A stretch of 64,000 bases of DNA from Crambe crambe (GCA_963924555.1 OZ004596.1:5032139-5096138); one strand, 5' to 3'; shown: positions 1 to 20,557, numbered from the stretch's first letter. Made by a program: numbers and translations. The notes: generated by a model not told the origin, from the letters alone.

Positions 1-53
1 ATGAAATAGTTACTCAGGCTAAGGTCAAGGGTCTCTCTACTTTTTCACTGCAG

Positions 54-176
54 AAAGTGGTGGAGCTCACTCTGCTGGAAGAACTAGAGAAGGAGAAGCC
101 AGAGAGAAAGAGAAAGGGAGATGTCCAGCGAAGTATGTTCAACTTGTCAGGGACCCAGACATACAGGTTTGTAGCT
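54..176 (+). CDS. Possible N-terminal exon of DHX37-like helicase
   Basis: An open stretch follows a good acceptor (pyrimidine-rich tract ending cactgcag at 53) and can end at a GT donor at 177 (or at 133). It encodes a charged segment starting KVVELTLLEELEKEKPERKR. The basic, Leu/Glu-rich character and the position upstream of the DHX37 helicase core fit the low-complexity N-terminal region of DHX37/Dhr1, but similarity is weak and I could not find the exons linking it to 1601. It could belong to an upstream gene. Confidence 0.35.
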
Positions 177-1600
177 GCTGAAACTTCGAAAATTCCCAAT
201 GGGCTTCTGCTTCAAGTTCAAAGTGTGAAAGTACAGCTATTGTGTAGAGGTCAAACTATTTGACAAACAGCTCATGAAATACCTCTTCATTTTCAGCTTG
301 GACTGTAGCAATTAGTCACTCACCAATAGCTATTCATAATCTGTACACACATAAAGGTACAGACAAAGATGCCTTTTGTTTGCTGGAAAACTCCATTGTT
401 CGATTTTTCCCTATAATATTTGGGAACTAATGGGGACACCTGGAAGTTTACCTTTAGGATATTCAGATTGGAAGGTTTCCACAGTACAAATATGTGGTGT
501 TACCGTGTCATGGTTGGGCTGGAATGCGACCTATGACAACATGGGTGATTTCCTTGGTTTAATCAATAGGGATTGATGGAACTGTGTCTGCCTACAAGAT
601 GGCGTTTTTTGTTGTTTTTTTTGGGAACCCACATCAAAGGATGTAGAGGATGTGGAGGTACTACCTACAATGTCGGACTATGTCAGTGTTCTCTTTCAAG
701 GTTTGACTGGCAGAAAGGGCAATCCCTGAAATCATTTCATTTGAATGAGTTGATCTCATCTTAACTGTTGTACTGTAATTGGTGGAGTTGACCTTAATGA
801 GAGTTGATTCCTCTAATTTTAAGTGAAATCACGAAGAGCAGTATTGTTGAAGCATGACCACATTGCCACCTAGTCCCCCTTCTTACGCATCAGAGCTGAC
901 CCATCTGGTCACAGCAAGTGAAATCAGTAGACAAACAACAGGACATTATCTGCCTCATCTCCCCCCACTGATCCTAATTATTGCCAAGTCATTTCATTGG
1001 TCACGACAAGTGAAATCATAAGACATAATTTTACACATCCCTCTCGTTACTTCATCATTAGGTGGAGTAATAACATTGCTCATCCATAGTATCAGTTCCT
1101 CTGAGGTATACCCTATACAGTACCCTATACAGCATACCCTATACAGTACCCTATACAACATACCCTATACAGTACCCTATACAGCATACCCTATACAGTA
1201 CCCTATACAACATACCCTATACAGTACCCTATACAGCATACCCTATACAGTACCCTATACAACATACCCTGTATACCCTATACAGCATACCCTATACTAT
1301 GCTGTATAGGGTATACTGTTTAGAGTACTGTATTATGAAGGGTATACTGTATAGGGTATGCTGTATAGGGTATGCTGTATAGGTTATGCTGTATAGGGTA
1401 CCGTTTATTGTATAGGGTGTGCTGTATATAGAAGGGTATATTATATAAGATATGTATAAGTTATGCTCTATGGGATCCCATCAACACACTTGGATTTCTA
1501 GCTCTGTGAGAGCATTCAACCTGTTCAAGCTTAAGCATGACACCATTGATGTTTTTAATTCTTCCCTCCCTCCCTCCCTCTTCCCGTCCTCCATATGTAG
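177..1600. other. Intron or intergenic stretch before DHX37 core
   Basis: No convincing coding exon seen. The short open frames at 376-764 have no splice-flanked or family-like character. The stretch ends with a palindromic minisatellite (1106-1445) and a pyrimidine-rich tract (1560-1600) feeding the DHX37 acceptor. Confidence 0.5.
1106..1445. repeat. Palindromic minisatellite (TACCCTATACAG family)
   Basis: From 1106 to about 1300 units of about 12 bases, TACCCTATACAG or CATACCCTATACAG, repeat head-to-tail. From about 1297 to 1445 the same unit occurs in reverse complement (CTGTATAGGGTA). The two arms form one long imperfect inverted repeat. The open frame inside is a by-product of the periodicity. 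Confidence 0.9.
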
Positions 1601-11005
<9,405 letters not shown>

Positions 11006-11010
11006 TCATT

Positions 11011-11037
11011 CCCCCCCCCCCCCCCCCCCCCCCCCCC
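11011..11037. repeat. Poly(C) tract of 27
   Basis: A C homopolymer between the DHX37 stop (11005) and the stop of the convergent orphan gene (11073). It lies in the shared 3' region. Confidence 0.95.
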
Positions 11038-11072
11038 ATCTCAGCTATTATTCAAATACATCAGTTATACAC

Positions 11073-13326
11073 CTATTCTCCATATATATCAAAAGATTGC
11101 TGAAGCAGTTCTTCATCTTGTTCTAGATTACTTTTAGAGTTCATAAGAGGTTTCTTGGTTCCTTTCAAAAACACTCTGAATTTCTTGTTCTCGGTTGTTG
11201 CTGAGCAATTTTGACACTGATCTAAAACAGTTCTCTCCAGTCTGTGCTTTCTTCTTTTTTTTGATCTTGAGACACACCTGACCTGGTGATCATCCTGGAT
11301 CCCAAACACACCTTCAATCCTCTCCTCATTATGGTCCAGAAGTTGTCTCTGTTTGTCAATATCGACTGGTTCTCCACTTTTGCAAGCCATTGCTTCAACT
11401 TTTCCCTGTAGAGATCTTCGAGCTGACAACTTGTGCTTTGATGACTTATCCTTATTAACAGATTCAAGGTGAAACAATCGTTGTGGCTTTTTAAAAGAGA
11501 TGGAGAGTTTCTTTGGAGTGTAGTAGCAGTCCTGGTTGGATCTATTTGGTTTTCTTGGAGCAGCCATGTTACTGGCACTACCAGTCCTTTTTGCATCTGA
11601 TTCCAAGCAAATGGTGCTGTTTAGAAGAGTGTGGGGTGCTGTTAGTGGTGTCAGTTCTTGCATAAAAGTTTTGTCTTTTATTTCAAACTTGTTGAGACTG
11701 AGCTGTTCGTTGCTATTGGATGCGTTATTTTGTTTGACCGATGAGCAGTGTTGTGGAGAAGCATTCTTCGTTTCTTTTTGTCTCTCTGCTGGTCTGTGGG
11801 TTCTGTAGAAACCTTTTAGAGTATCGTCGATTTGAGAAACTAGAGTGAGGTTGGACAGCATTTTTTCAAATGGAGATTTCTGTATTCCTATTGAGAGATC
11901 TCGTAGATTCTCTGGTTGGATGGGTGTGGTGTTGGACTTGAACTTCCCTGTCAAGAGTTGCCCTGGACCATTGAAAGGTCTGTGTGAAGAATGACCTCTG
12001 TGTTGAGAGAAGGCAGGCAAAGGATTTGCAGAGGGGGTTGTGGACATGTTGCTACTGGAACTGTTTGATGGGTTGAAATCAAGGAGTGCTCTACATTGAA
12101 GGCAGCACAGCCTTTGCTGCAATTCAGCTTTTTGTTGAGTGCACGTCATACATTCAGTATCTGATTTCTTTGCTGGTGCTGCCCTTTCTCTTATAAGAAA
12201 TCCATCTTTCAGTTGCTTTCCAGTTGTATTCTCCAATGAAGGTAGATGCTCTTCTTGTTGGCTGGCTGAAGGATCACTGAATTGATGTTCATAATACCCC
12301 AAGGAGTGATGCATGTTCTCACTGGATGACCTCCTCTGATAGACAGCATTTAAAGGGACCCAGTGGTGATTACCAGAGAGTTCTAGGGATGGTAAAACGA
12401 GGACTATACTATCCCCACTTGGTAATAGACCTTTGCCATGAGCTCCAAGAGAAACATTGCAAGATGGACGAGACTGGTAGATGTATCTGTAGCAGTTGCG
12501 TTTTTGTGCAGTAACTTTGTGGAAGGTAAGTGGGTGGATTGACTTTGCAATGCATTGTTTGAAGGAGCAGAAAGAGCTACATAACATAATGGCATAGAAA
12601 TGAGTTATTTACTTATTTACAATTTTGCAATTTAGTGGTGTTAAAAAGGTGCAAATATTTTTCCTTATAGTTACCAATGCTATGTTTTCACTTTTAGCAC
12701 CTGGGGCTTACTCTCAACAGAAATCTTGTCCTGGATTAGAGAGGTGCATGGGTGAATCATTTAGTGAGAAGGAAATCTCCATTTAGTAATCAATTCACTT
12801 ACATTTGAGTGCCCTCTGGCTCTTGAACTATGCTCGAGAGATACACAGGTTCATAATCCAGCTTTGTGTTCTTCATGTGCTGATTTGAAAGGGAGTAAGC
12901 ATTATTCTCTCTGTAGAACTTTATGTGCTCTTCTGCGGTTTCAAAGTGATGAAATTTGTTTTCATCACTTTCTTGTTGCTCTGACTCGGTCTTCTCCTTT
13001 GGAAATCTGCACAAGTAACTGAGAGAAAGCATGTCATTCGCCTTGGGATATATCATAGAAGGCAGGGCCTTGCGATGGCTATGATAATGTGCTGTCGGTG
13101 CACGCCGTCGGATACAGTAATCCAGCAAATAGTGTCCACTGCAGACATGCATGCGATAATCGTGTTCCGGCGGGTCTAGCCCGTTTCTATCCCAAGCTCC
13201 GAAGCAGTTTATTAACTTTAGACCTCCTCGAAGGCAGTAACATTTCTTTTTCCTATTAGATTCCTTGTTTAGATCAGAGTACCGACTTTTAAAAGGCATG
13301 ATACCATGCATATGATACCACTTCAA
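11073..13326 (-). CDS. Orphan Cys-rich protein, 675 aa, two exons
   Basis: Exon 1 spans 13326-12803 and ends at a consensus donor (gtaagt). Exon 2 spans 12576-11073 after a tatgtag acceptor. The frames join in phase 2 and the total is 675 codons plus stop. ATG codons at 13326, 13311 and 13299 are all possible; the last (MPFKSRYSD) is a plausible start. The N-terminal 170 residues are Cys/His/Tyr-rich. The middle holds a pair of Cys knuckles (CMTC, then CCLQC 13 residues later) that could bind zinc, and CQNC lies near the C-terminus. The rest is Ser/Lys/Gln-rich and probably disordered, with basic patches. I recognise no family. Nuclear localisation is only a guess from the basic patches. It faces INO80B head-to-head with the Fanzor relic between them. 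Confidence 0.7.
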
Positions 13327-13401
13327 TTAACCCTAGAACTTAGAGCATGCGCACTTTGACTTGTAGTACCATAAGTGAAAGATAGACCGTGTGAAGTCTA
13401 A

Positions 13402-15155
13402 TGTGATTCAAAAATCCACAGTACTATAGCTGACATAAAAATTCATTATGAAGAGGAGCCTTTCAGAGAAGCACCTCGTGAAAAGAGGAAGAGAGAAGTA
13501 GAGAGCTTAGTCTTCTGTACCATCAAGAGCGAACTAACGACCTTGGCTCTGAGTGACAAGATCAGCAGGAAGTTATCTGAAGTGGTTCTGCTGGCTCACA
13601 ATGCCTTTAAGAGGGGAATGTTTGTTGTTTTTTGAAACTCTATTAGGGAACCCGCTTCCAGAGATGACAGTGTCAACCATGTGTCAGTACATAAACCAGG
13701 TATATATGCTCCAAGATGCCAGAGGAGTGAAGACGAAGGACAATGAATTGACAATGAAAATGTCATCTTTCTGGGAGGATTCCTTCCGCAATATATATCC
13801 TGATTGTTTGGATGGGAGGGGATTCTCGGTGACCAAACAGTTGCTGGCAGAGCAGATAATGACTTGCATCTAGTTTGATAGATACTTCAGATCTCGGTTT
13901 GTGAAACTGATAGTTCACCTGAAAAAAAGACCTGAGGACGAATAAACTACGACAAAAGCTTCCAGAGAGGAGTGGCAAGTGAAGCATTTGCGGGGAGATG
14001 GGAAAACATCCCAGGTCACCTGGCAGAAGTTATGAAGAAAGTTCTTCCATCAAATGTGGTCAAGAATGTGCAGTATGACTTGAAGAGGGACCCTGCCAGG
14101 TACGTGAGCAGCACGAAAAAGATCTGTGACATCATGGGAGACTCGTGCACCGTGTCCTTTCTTCCCACTCGCAGAAGCAACGTCCCTTGTCACTGCAAGT
14201 TGGACACTGAAGCGGTTGCTCAGATATTTGTACCTAACAAGCAGAGACTGGAGATGAGAAAAGTGGCTTGTGACAGAAAGAGAAAGATTTACAACACACT
14301 GGTGTGGAAGAGGATTCTGAAAATGCATATCGTGGACAAGAAGCTAAGGAATTCAGGTTTCAAGTTTCATCACGAGATGTCAACTGATGGTGTTTCTGCA
14401 TCCCTTCTGTACTCCAGGCCAACTTCCTTCTATGACATGAGATCTCCAACGAATCAGCAGAGAGGAGTTATGGAGGCCAACAAAATCTACTGGTCTGGAC
14501 CCAGGAAAGAAGACCATGATGGACGGCGACGGGATATCTTTGAGCAAGGAGAGGAAGAAGTTTGACATCAATGAGATAGAGTCTGAGTTGTTCTCGTGGA
14601 GAACGAATGACTCTGACAAATACTTGATGGCAAAAGCGCGAGTTGACAGACTGACAAGAGATTTTTACCATCTATGTTTTTACAGAGAGAGTAGATGGAG
14701 AAATTGGAAATTTAGGATGTTCTGCATTTAGGATGTTCTGCAATAGAAGAAGCAGTGAGGACAGATTGTTGAATAGAACATAAGATGGTCAAGGAATGAT
14801 CAGATGCCAGGTTGCCATCCATCTCTAAACAAGGGAATCAAGACTCTGCTGGCCAAGATATTTGAAATCGTTGAAGTGGATGAATTCAGAACATCTGTGG
14901 TGTAACACGTGCACAAACCGTCTTGAAAGATATCGCAACAGAAGGGGAAGATTGTCTCATTCCAGACTTTGCTGCACCACCTGCGGACCCTCACTTGGAA
15001 AAGAGAGAAAGAAGAGGTTCGTGGACAGGGACATAAATGCAGCCACTAACATCTTATGGGCTGGAATGTCTCATGAAAGGGCCCATCCATCTCAAGACAA
15101 AGAGCTAGAGTTTATCGCCGCCACATGCTCCATTGCGCTTGCGCAGCAGGGTTAG
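13402..15155 (+). pseudogene. Fanzor (TnpB-like RNA-guided nuclease) pseudogene
   Basis: About 1.75 kb, intron-less in appearance, readable as one Fanzor-like protein only by changing frame several times. Frame 1 (13402-13635) gives the helical N-terminus with VVLLAHNAFKRGM. Frame 2 (about 13636-13945) contains an internal TAG at 13871. Frame 1 resumes (about 13950-14490) with STDGVSASLLYSRP, the segment preceding RuvC-I. Frame 2 (14492 onward) starts GLDPGKKTMMDG, the RuvC-I motif with its Asp. A badly decayed part (14710-14800) should hold RuvC-II. Then VDEFRTS (frame 2) and, in frame 3 (14862-15155), a CNTC...CTTC zinc ribbon and DRDINAATNI, the RuvC-III signature shared by TnpB and Fanzor. 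Functional Fanzors use a guide RNA encoded near their 3' end; I cannot delimit one here. Clear element termini were not found. At least three frameshifts and several stops mean no functional protein. Confidence 0.85.
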
Positions 15156-15200
15156 GGGTGTGGCCTATGTATTGAACTTTGAACTATTGTCAGGTGCTGG

Positions 15201-17870
15201 ATGGGTAAAAGAAGAAAGAAAGGTAAATTTATTCTCTTTAAAATCGATGTGTGCATTAGGTAGTACTCTATCATAGTAGAGGAAGTTGAAACTTCAAAGA
15301 AGAAACACAAGAAGAATAAACGCAAGAAATATCATCTTACAGAAGATGAAATTGAATCTCCTTCGGTAGACGAGAGGGAGAGTGTTTCTACTAAGCGGTC
15401 CATCAGGTTGAAAATTAAACTAGGAGATCAGCTCATTTCAAGCAGTAACGCTACCATGTAGGTTTGGTACAGTATCTTCGTATCAAAAAGCACAGTTGTC
15501 ATAAAACCCGTTGCTTTTTCTATTAACAATGTTTACCCAGTGGGTCTCCAGATGACACCAGCAGTCTGTGTGAGAGTGAGCCCCGTTCATTAACAGGTGG
15601 AGCCAGTGGAAGTTCAACAGGAGGTGGAGCGGGGGAAAGTTTAGCAGAGGGGAGCTCTATAGGATTGCTAGATGAAGATTTGGTGCCCAGCGACATTTCT
15701 GTCGGAAAAGATGATTTAAGTAGTGAGTCTCACCAGCAAGAGAAAGCCTAAAGTAGGCTTGCTTATGAGATAAAGTATCTATTATTAATTTTAGAACCCT
15801 TACTAATCCAAATAGCTTGGGACGTCCACAGCCCGTTTGGATTAGTGAAAGATAATGTATACAGTTGGAATGGAGCAATTTCCATTTAATGCACCTCAAA
15901 ATAGCCATGAATATCATTAAAATGACATTCAGATTTGTGGCGGTTTGGATTAGTGAGGGTCGCACTGTATGTTCATTGAGAGGAAATCTCCATAATTAAT
16001 ACACAGATGGAGGTGATGATGATGTGGGGAGTGGTCTGGATGACGAAGATGAGGAGGTGATGGAAGAGGAAGATATAGAAGAGGAAGCTTGGCTACATGC
16101 CCTGGAGGCAGGCGAAGTCAATGAAAGGGGCTACCTCCCTCAGAAAAAGGACTATGGCACCCTTACAGCAAGACAGGTAAAAGGATACACCTTCAATGGC
16201 CACACACACACACGCACCCTTGTTTCCCTTCTCTTTAGCGAGCCATGCTAGGTGATGAAGGTGGAGGATCAGGAAGTCCTGAGGAGCTGTTGGAACTGCC
16301 AAACTGTCGCTCCACAGAGCACTTGACGGAAGAAATGCTCTTGAAGAAGACTGAGAAGAACAGGAAAAGACGACTGGCGGCTCAGAAGAGGAAAGAAAAA
16401 AGAAAGGTCTGTTGATACAGAGGTTTTCAGGTTGGAATTTGCACATGTGCAAGATGGCAAAATACAAATGCAATGGTCTTACTTAATTTTTAGCAAGCAC
16501 GAATTTAATTCTGCACTGTCGGCAAATTTTGTCAAAAAACCTCTGTAACCATAGAAGTTGTTTTCAACCACATTGGACAATCTTTATTACAAAAAGGATG
16601 TAGAGCAAATTCCCAAGTAATTAAAGGTCATCTCCACTTCAAGCATGTTGTATAGTACCATAGTAAATATCTATTAATCATTCCCTCAGGCTGAAACTAT
16701 TAATCATTCCCTCAGGCTGAAACTATTAATCATTCCCTCAGGCTGAAACTGTCCGCAAGCTTCTCGAGAAACAAAGCACAAAGAAAAAAGATGATGAAAA
16801 GGTATCATTGTTGTTTGCTGTTATTGCTAACATTAACTGGATGGTCTCCTCCAGGTAAGAGTGCCCAAGAAACCTGGTGTCCCTCATATCCGGTACATCA
16901 ACAGCAACAGGCCACGTGAAGAGGGGGGAAGTATCGGATCCACCCTGTCATTACCACCAGGAATCACACTCCCCATTCCTCCTGCCAAGTAAGCAGACAA
17001 GGAGTATTCAAGAGCAAAAATCGATGAGGAATTTGGCTGAGAAATGTCCTCAGGGTGCTGCAAGCATGTAAAGACTTGACATGTTGGACCTTAAGTTCTG
17101 GTATAATGTTGCTGTGCTGTGCTGTCTACTTGCTTTCAATGCTTCCAGCACTAGCAGAACTTTAGGGGTGATTTCACAGAAAAGGATGGGTGTGACTATG
17201 TGATAATGCTCTGTAGACTATAATTAATTTATATGGGAGACATCTCAACTGATACTCATCAACATTCCTGGAAGTGCAGTTTCGATCATAAATGTTATAG
17301 ATCAGGGCTTCATACAGGATTTTTTTGGTGCAAATGTACAGGGGGGGGGGGATTTTTCCCCCACTTTACCAGTAGAATCAAATTTTAGAGAAATAGCTAC
17401 AAAGAATAATAGCATTGTAATTATTAGCCAATGTGTACAGTAACTGTGGGGTTGGAGCTGGGGTGGGGAAATCCCCTACCTCTGTAAGTAGTCAGTTAAG
17501 GGAGACATTTTATTCTTTTGTCCATAACTCGATTGTACTACTACTTGGTACCAAATTGTAGCTCTTGAAATAAGTGGTTTTTTTTTCTAACATGCTTCCT
17601 CTATAGGTACTTGCTTTTGTTGTTATTACAAAATGCCTCCCTTAAGTTTCAACTCCTCAGTCAAGGGGGCAAATATCCATGTTATTACTTATTCACTTTT
17701 TCTTTTCCAGGTTATCCCCACCCCCTGAGCCTGTCCTGTGTGCAGTGGATGGCTGTGGTAATATGAAGAAGTACTCAGACTCGCTCACTAAACTGCCCGT
17801 GTGCAGTCTTCAGTGCTACAAGATGATACACAGAAACAGTACAAACAACTCCACATGCTTAAAAACTTGA
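15201..17870 (+). CDS. INO80B: INO80 complex subunit B (PAPA-1 / zf-HIT)
   Basis: Subunit of the INO80 chromatin remodeller (Ies2 relative). Exons: 15201-15222, 15277-15457, 15541-15722, 16007-16176, 16239-16406, 16742-16801, 16855-16988, 17711-17870; total 358 aa, very close to human INO80B. Order: Lys-rich N-terminus, acidic and Ser/Gly-rich middle, an Arg/Lys-rich coiled region (KKTEKNRKRRLAAQKRKEKR) continuing into ETVRKLLEKQ, the PAPA-1 type segment VRVPKKPGVPHIRYINS, and a C-terminal HIT-type zinc finger (CAVDGCG, then CSLQCYKMIH). The start ATG sits only 45 bases after the Fanzor relic. The acceptor of exon 6 is present in three tandem copies; only the last keeps the frame. Confidence 0.9.
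15793..15969. mobile_element. Pogo/Tigger-like MITE in INO80B intron 3
   Basis: The left end reads AGAACCCTTACTAATCCAAA. The right end reads GGTTTGGATTAGTGAGGGTC followed by GCACTGTA. These are inverted copies of one another, and the right terminus matches the CAGTGnnACC style of pogo/Tigger ends. The left terminal CAGT is missing or mutated. No coding capacity. Confidence 0.55.
16681..16750 (+). repeat. Triplicated 3' splice site of INO80B exon 6
   Basis: A 26-base unit (CATTCCCTCAGGCTGAAACT plus TATTAAT) occurs three times. AG dinucleotides end at 16689, 16715 and 16741, and each is followed by GCTGAAACT, the first nine bases of the exon. Use of either upstream copy adds 52 or 26 bases and shifts the frame; the first also runs into TGA. 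Confidence 0.92.
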
Positions 17871-19064
17871 CAGCAAATACATATTATTCATCACCACAGA
17901 AAAGATTCACCGTTTTTAGACATTCCTCACTCAGCACGTAGGTCCAAAGTTATTATTGGGAAGGGAGAATTTTTGCCCCCCCCCCCCCCCCCCCCCACCT
18001 CAAGGAAAAAATTTTGCTAGATTATGAAAGTGCACATGATCATGATACAGATTCTGCCGAAGGACATTTGACGTATTTTCCAGATTAAGGTCATTACATA
18101 ATGATGAATACCACAATTATGTCGCTGTGTGTATTATCATTCCATCATGTGGTGGAGTGGATGGCACACATTACAGGCGCCTTGTGTCTGCCGTTTGAAG
18201 TTGGGATGCTTCCCTCTATATATCCGTGATGAGGTTCCCAAGCAGGAAGATATTGGTTTCTGTGTACCGCCATTTCACATCTCCTTTTTTTGATGGTTAA
18301 GGGTACACAAGACCTTTGGTTAATGGGCGTATCAATTAGATCCTGCCACAAAATATTGATAACAACATGGTGGCTAAAAAAATAGACTTCACTTAATCAA
18401 AGCCATCTCCTGTCTGGTAGCTATATGCTGGCTGCTAGGAAAATGGGTACATAAAACTATTGTGATAGAGTGCTTCTAAGGGATATTATTTCTCTGACAG
18501 TTGGTGTAGCTATAATTTGAGCCAGCCAAGACACCTAAGCCACAGTTTGGGTAAGGCAAAGCGGGGCTATTCCGAACGGTGGGGCTATTCCGTAGGGTCA
18601 AATATTTTCAAAACTCCTCAAGCTTATGAGCTCTAATTTGAAAGGTGTATTCTACTATTATAGTAGATTATATCCTCCAACATTGAGTTCAGAAGCTTCA
18701 GTAGTTTCAGAAATATTTGAACAATACGGAATTACCCGCCATTCGAAATAGCCCCGCTTTACCTTATCAAAGAAAGACACTGAATCTTTGATTAGTCAAC
18801 TCTGTAGCTTCCTCGAGTAAAGAATAGCACAGCATAAAAAGTATAAGGGTGCAAGTGTAGAGTGGGTGGGGCAATTTCAGATGCATACATCATTATGTCT
18901 GACCTCCTCAGATATTCTTATAATCTTGGCATTTTAGAAATAGCTTATAAAAACATTCTCATTGGAGCAAGTTGAAGTGAAACAAATCACTATGCTGGAA
19001 CAATTCCTTGATATGTAGGATGAGTGAGTTTGATGTTAATTGCTTGGTGTCTCCCCTCTGTCAG
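17871..19064. other. Region after INO80B, no clear gene
   Basis: Holds the INO80B 3' region, a poly(C) tract (about 17979-17996) and a MITE (18551-18766). An upstream exon of the gene at 19065 may be hidden here, but I could not identify it. Confidence 0.5.
18551..18766. mobile_element. MITE with TAAGGYAAAGCGGGGCTATT ends
   Basis: The left end GTAAGGCAAAGCGGGGCTAT, then TCCGAACGGTGGG, mirrors the right end CCCGCCATTCGAAATAGCCC, then CGCTTTACCTTA. The inverted termini are about 33 bases with few mismatches, the total is 216 bases, and there is no coding sequence. The left end also carries a second partial GGGGCTATTCCG. Confidence 0.75.
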
Positions 19065-20557
19065 ATTTGTCAAAGTCCTTTGTGAGTGAACGCAGCTTCC
19101 TATCCTCTTCAGAATTGACCAACTGCATCACGTGAGTCTTGATGCACCATAACTATGATTGAAAACACATGACAACAATAATTATCATACAGGGTTACAT
19201 GGTTACAAGGACATGTAAGACACGTAATATAGACATTCTGTATTAGTATCAGGACATGTAATTTTCAGGACATTCGTTACTTTTGTGGATTGGCTTTCAT
19301 GCATTGCAGAGCTACTGATAATAGCAGGATACAGGACATTTTTATTGGATGTCCCATCATAATTTAGAATACAAAGTCAACTCGACACTTAAAAAGCAAA
19401 ATGTCAAAAATGTCAGGACATCATGTCTGGAGACTGCAGATTTCTTGTCAGAAGCACTTCATTGCAATACAAAATTTTAGCTTAGCCACATCAGGATAAA
19501 AACACTCAATGTTCATTCCGATTTCTGGTTAATTTGATCCTGCTTCCTGGAAATTTGGATCTTATCTTCTTGTAGACAATGGGGCAGACACTATGACCCT
19601 GCCTCATGTCTCACCCTGACCCTGCCAAAGCTAATAGAACCCTCTCAATACTCTATACTCTCAGAGTTTCACTTTGTCATGCCTGTCTTTGTGGTAAGCC
19701 ATAGAGAAGCCATCTTGCTGTGTACAGGATGCTGTGCCTCCTCCTCCTCCCCCCCCCCCCCCCCCAAATCCCTCTTACCTCATCCTGTTAGAGGGAAAGA
19801 ACAGCAGGTCAATGCAGCAGGTTAGAAATATAAAACAAAAACAAAAACAAACTCAACAAAACAAAGCAGATGAACGAACAAAAACAAGCAACACAGAAAT
19901 AATTATAGATTACAAAACATATGAAATGACAGCTATACTGTCTCTCTCAGTAACTGCATATTGTGTATTGTTCTCAACCAGCTGGACCACTGCTCATAAT
20001 TACACCCAGTTCTTTGTTTGTTTGTTTGTTTGTTTGTTTGTTTGTTTGTTTGCAGGATCACTTTGCCATATTAAACATTCTTGACGCAGGGAGTTATCTG
20101 GGTGGGGGCCTAGTGTGGAGTCGTGCAGCTGAGAAACAAACTTCAGTCAAGCCACAGTTTCCTGCATACTTTCACAGGAAGATAACCGCACTCCCAGACC
20201 TTGAGGGAATCAACCCCACCAAGTGAGGAAAATACTCCCCGACTCTTGCTAGCATGAGGATAAAGCTTCTTTGCATTTTTTGTGGACACATAACAGAAAT
20301 AGTACAATGAAATAGTACAATGAAATAGGGGAAACTCTTAGCAAGCTCATGCGCATTCCAAAAAGAGGGTATTCACTCACTCCGACAAGATACGTTTAAT
20401 ACACACACACAGCGTCTGTTTGGGGATAAGGAAACCCTGTGTGGAACACAAACTCCAATGGCAGTGCTGTTCAGCTCACTATGGTTGTGAATTCTATATG
20501 GCAGGATGCAATAAAAAATCTCCATTTTTTTTCAGGAAACCAAACCATACTGCTTGA
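19065..20557 (+). CDS. Unidentified gene, three or four 3' exons
   Basis: Three phase-compatible exons with good splice sites: 19065-19131 (LSKSFVSERSFLSSSELTN...), 19576-19693 (QWGRHYDPASCLTLTLPKLI...) and 20056-20222 (DHFAILNILDAGSYLGGGLV...). A possible short terminal exon at 20536-20557 ends KKPNHTA then TGA. The first exon starts in phase 1, so 5' exons must exist upstream but I did not find them. I do not recognise the family; no motif, signal peptide or membrane segment is evident. It is tail-to-tail with the PIS-like gene. The acceptor of the third exon is immediately preceded by a (TTTG)n repeat. Confidence 0.45.
20012..20052. repeat. (TTTG)n microsatellite abutting an acceptor
   Basis: About ten TTTG units run directly into the tgcag acceptor of the exon at 20056. 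Confidence 0.95.

Noticed and set aside
376-764. Two short open frames upstream of the DHX37 core
   Set aside because: No splice-site support or family similarity; likely chance frames.
13553-14565. Intact intron-containing nuclease gene
   Set aside because: The frame changes lack consistent GT-AG boundaries and an in-frame TAG at 13871 interrupts a conserved stretch, so decay is the simpler reading.
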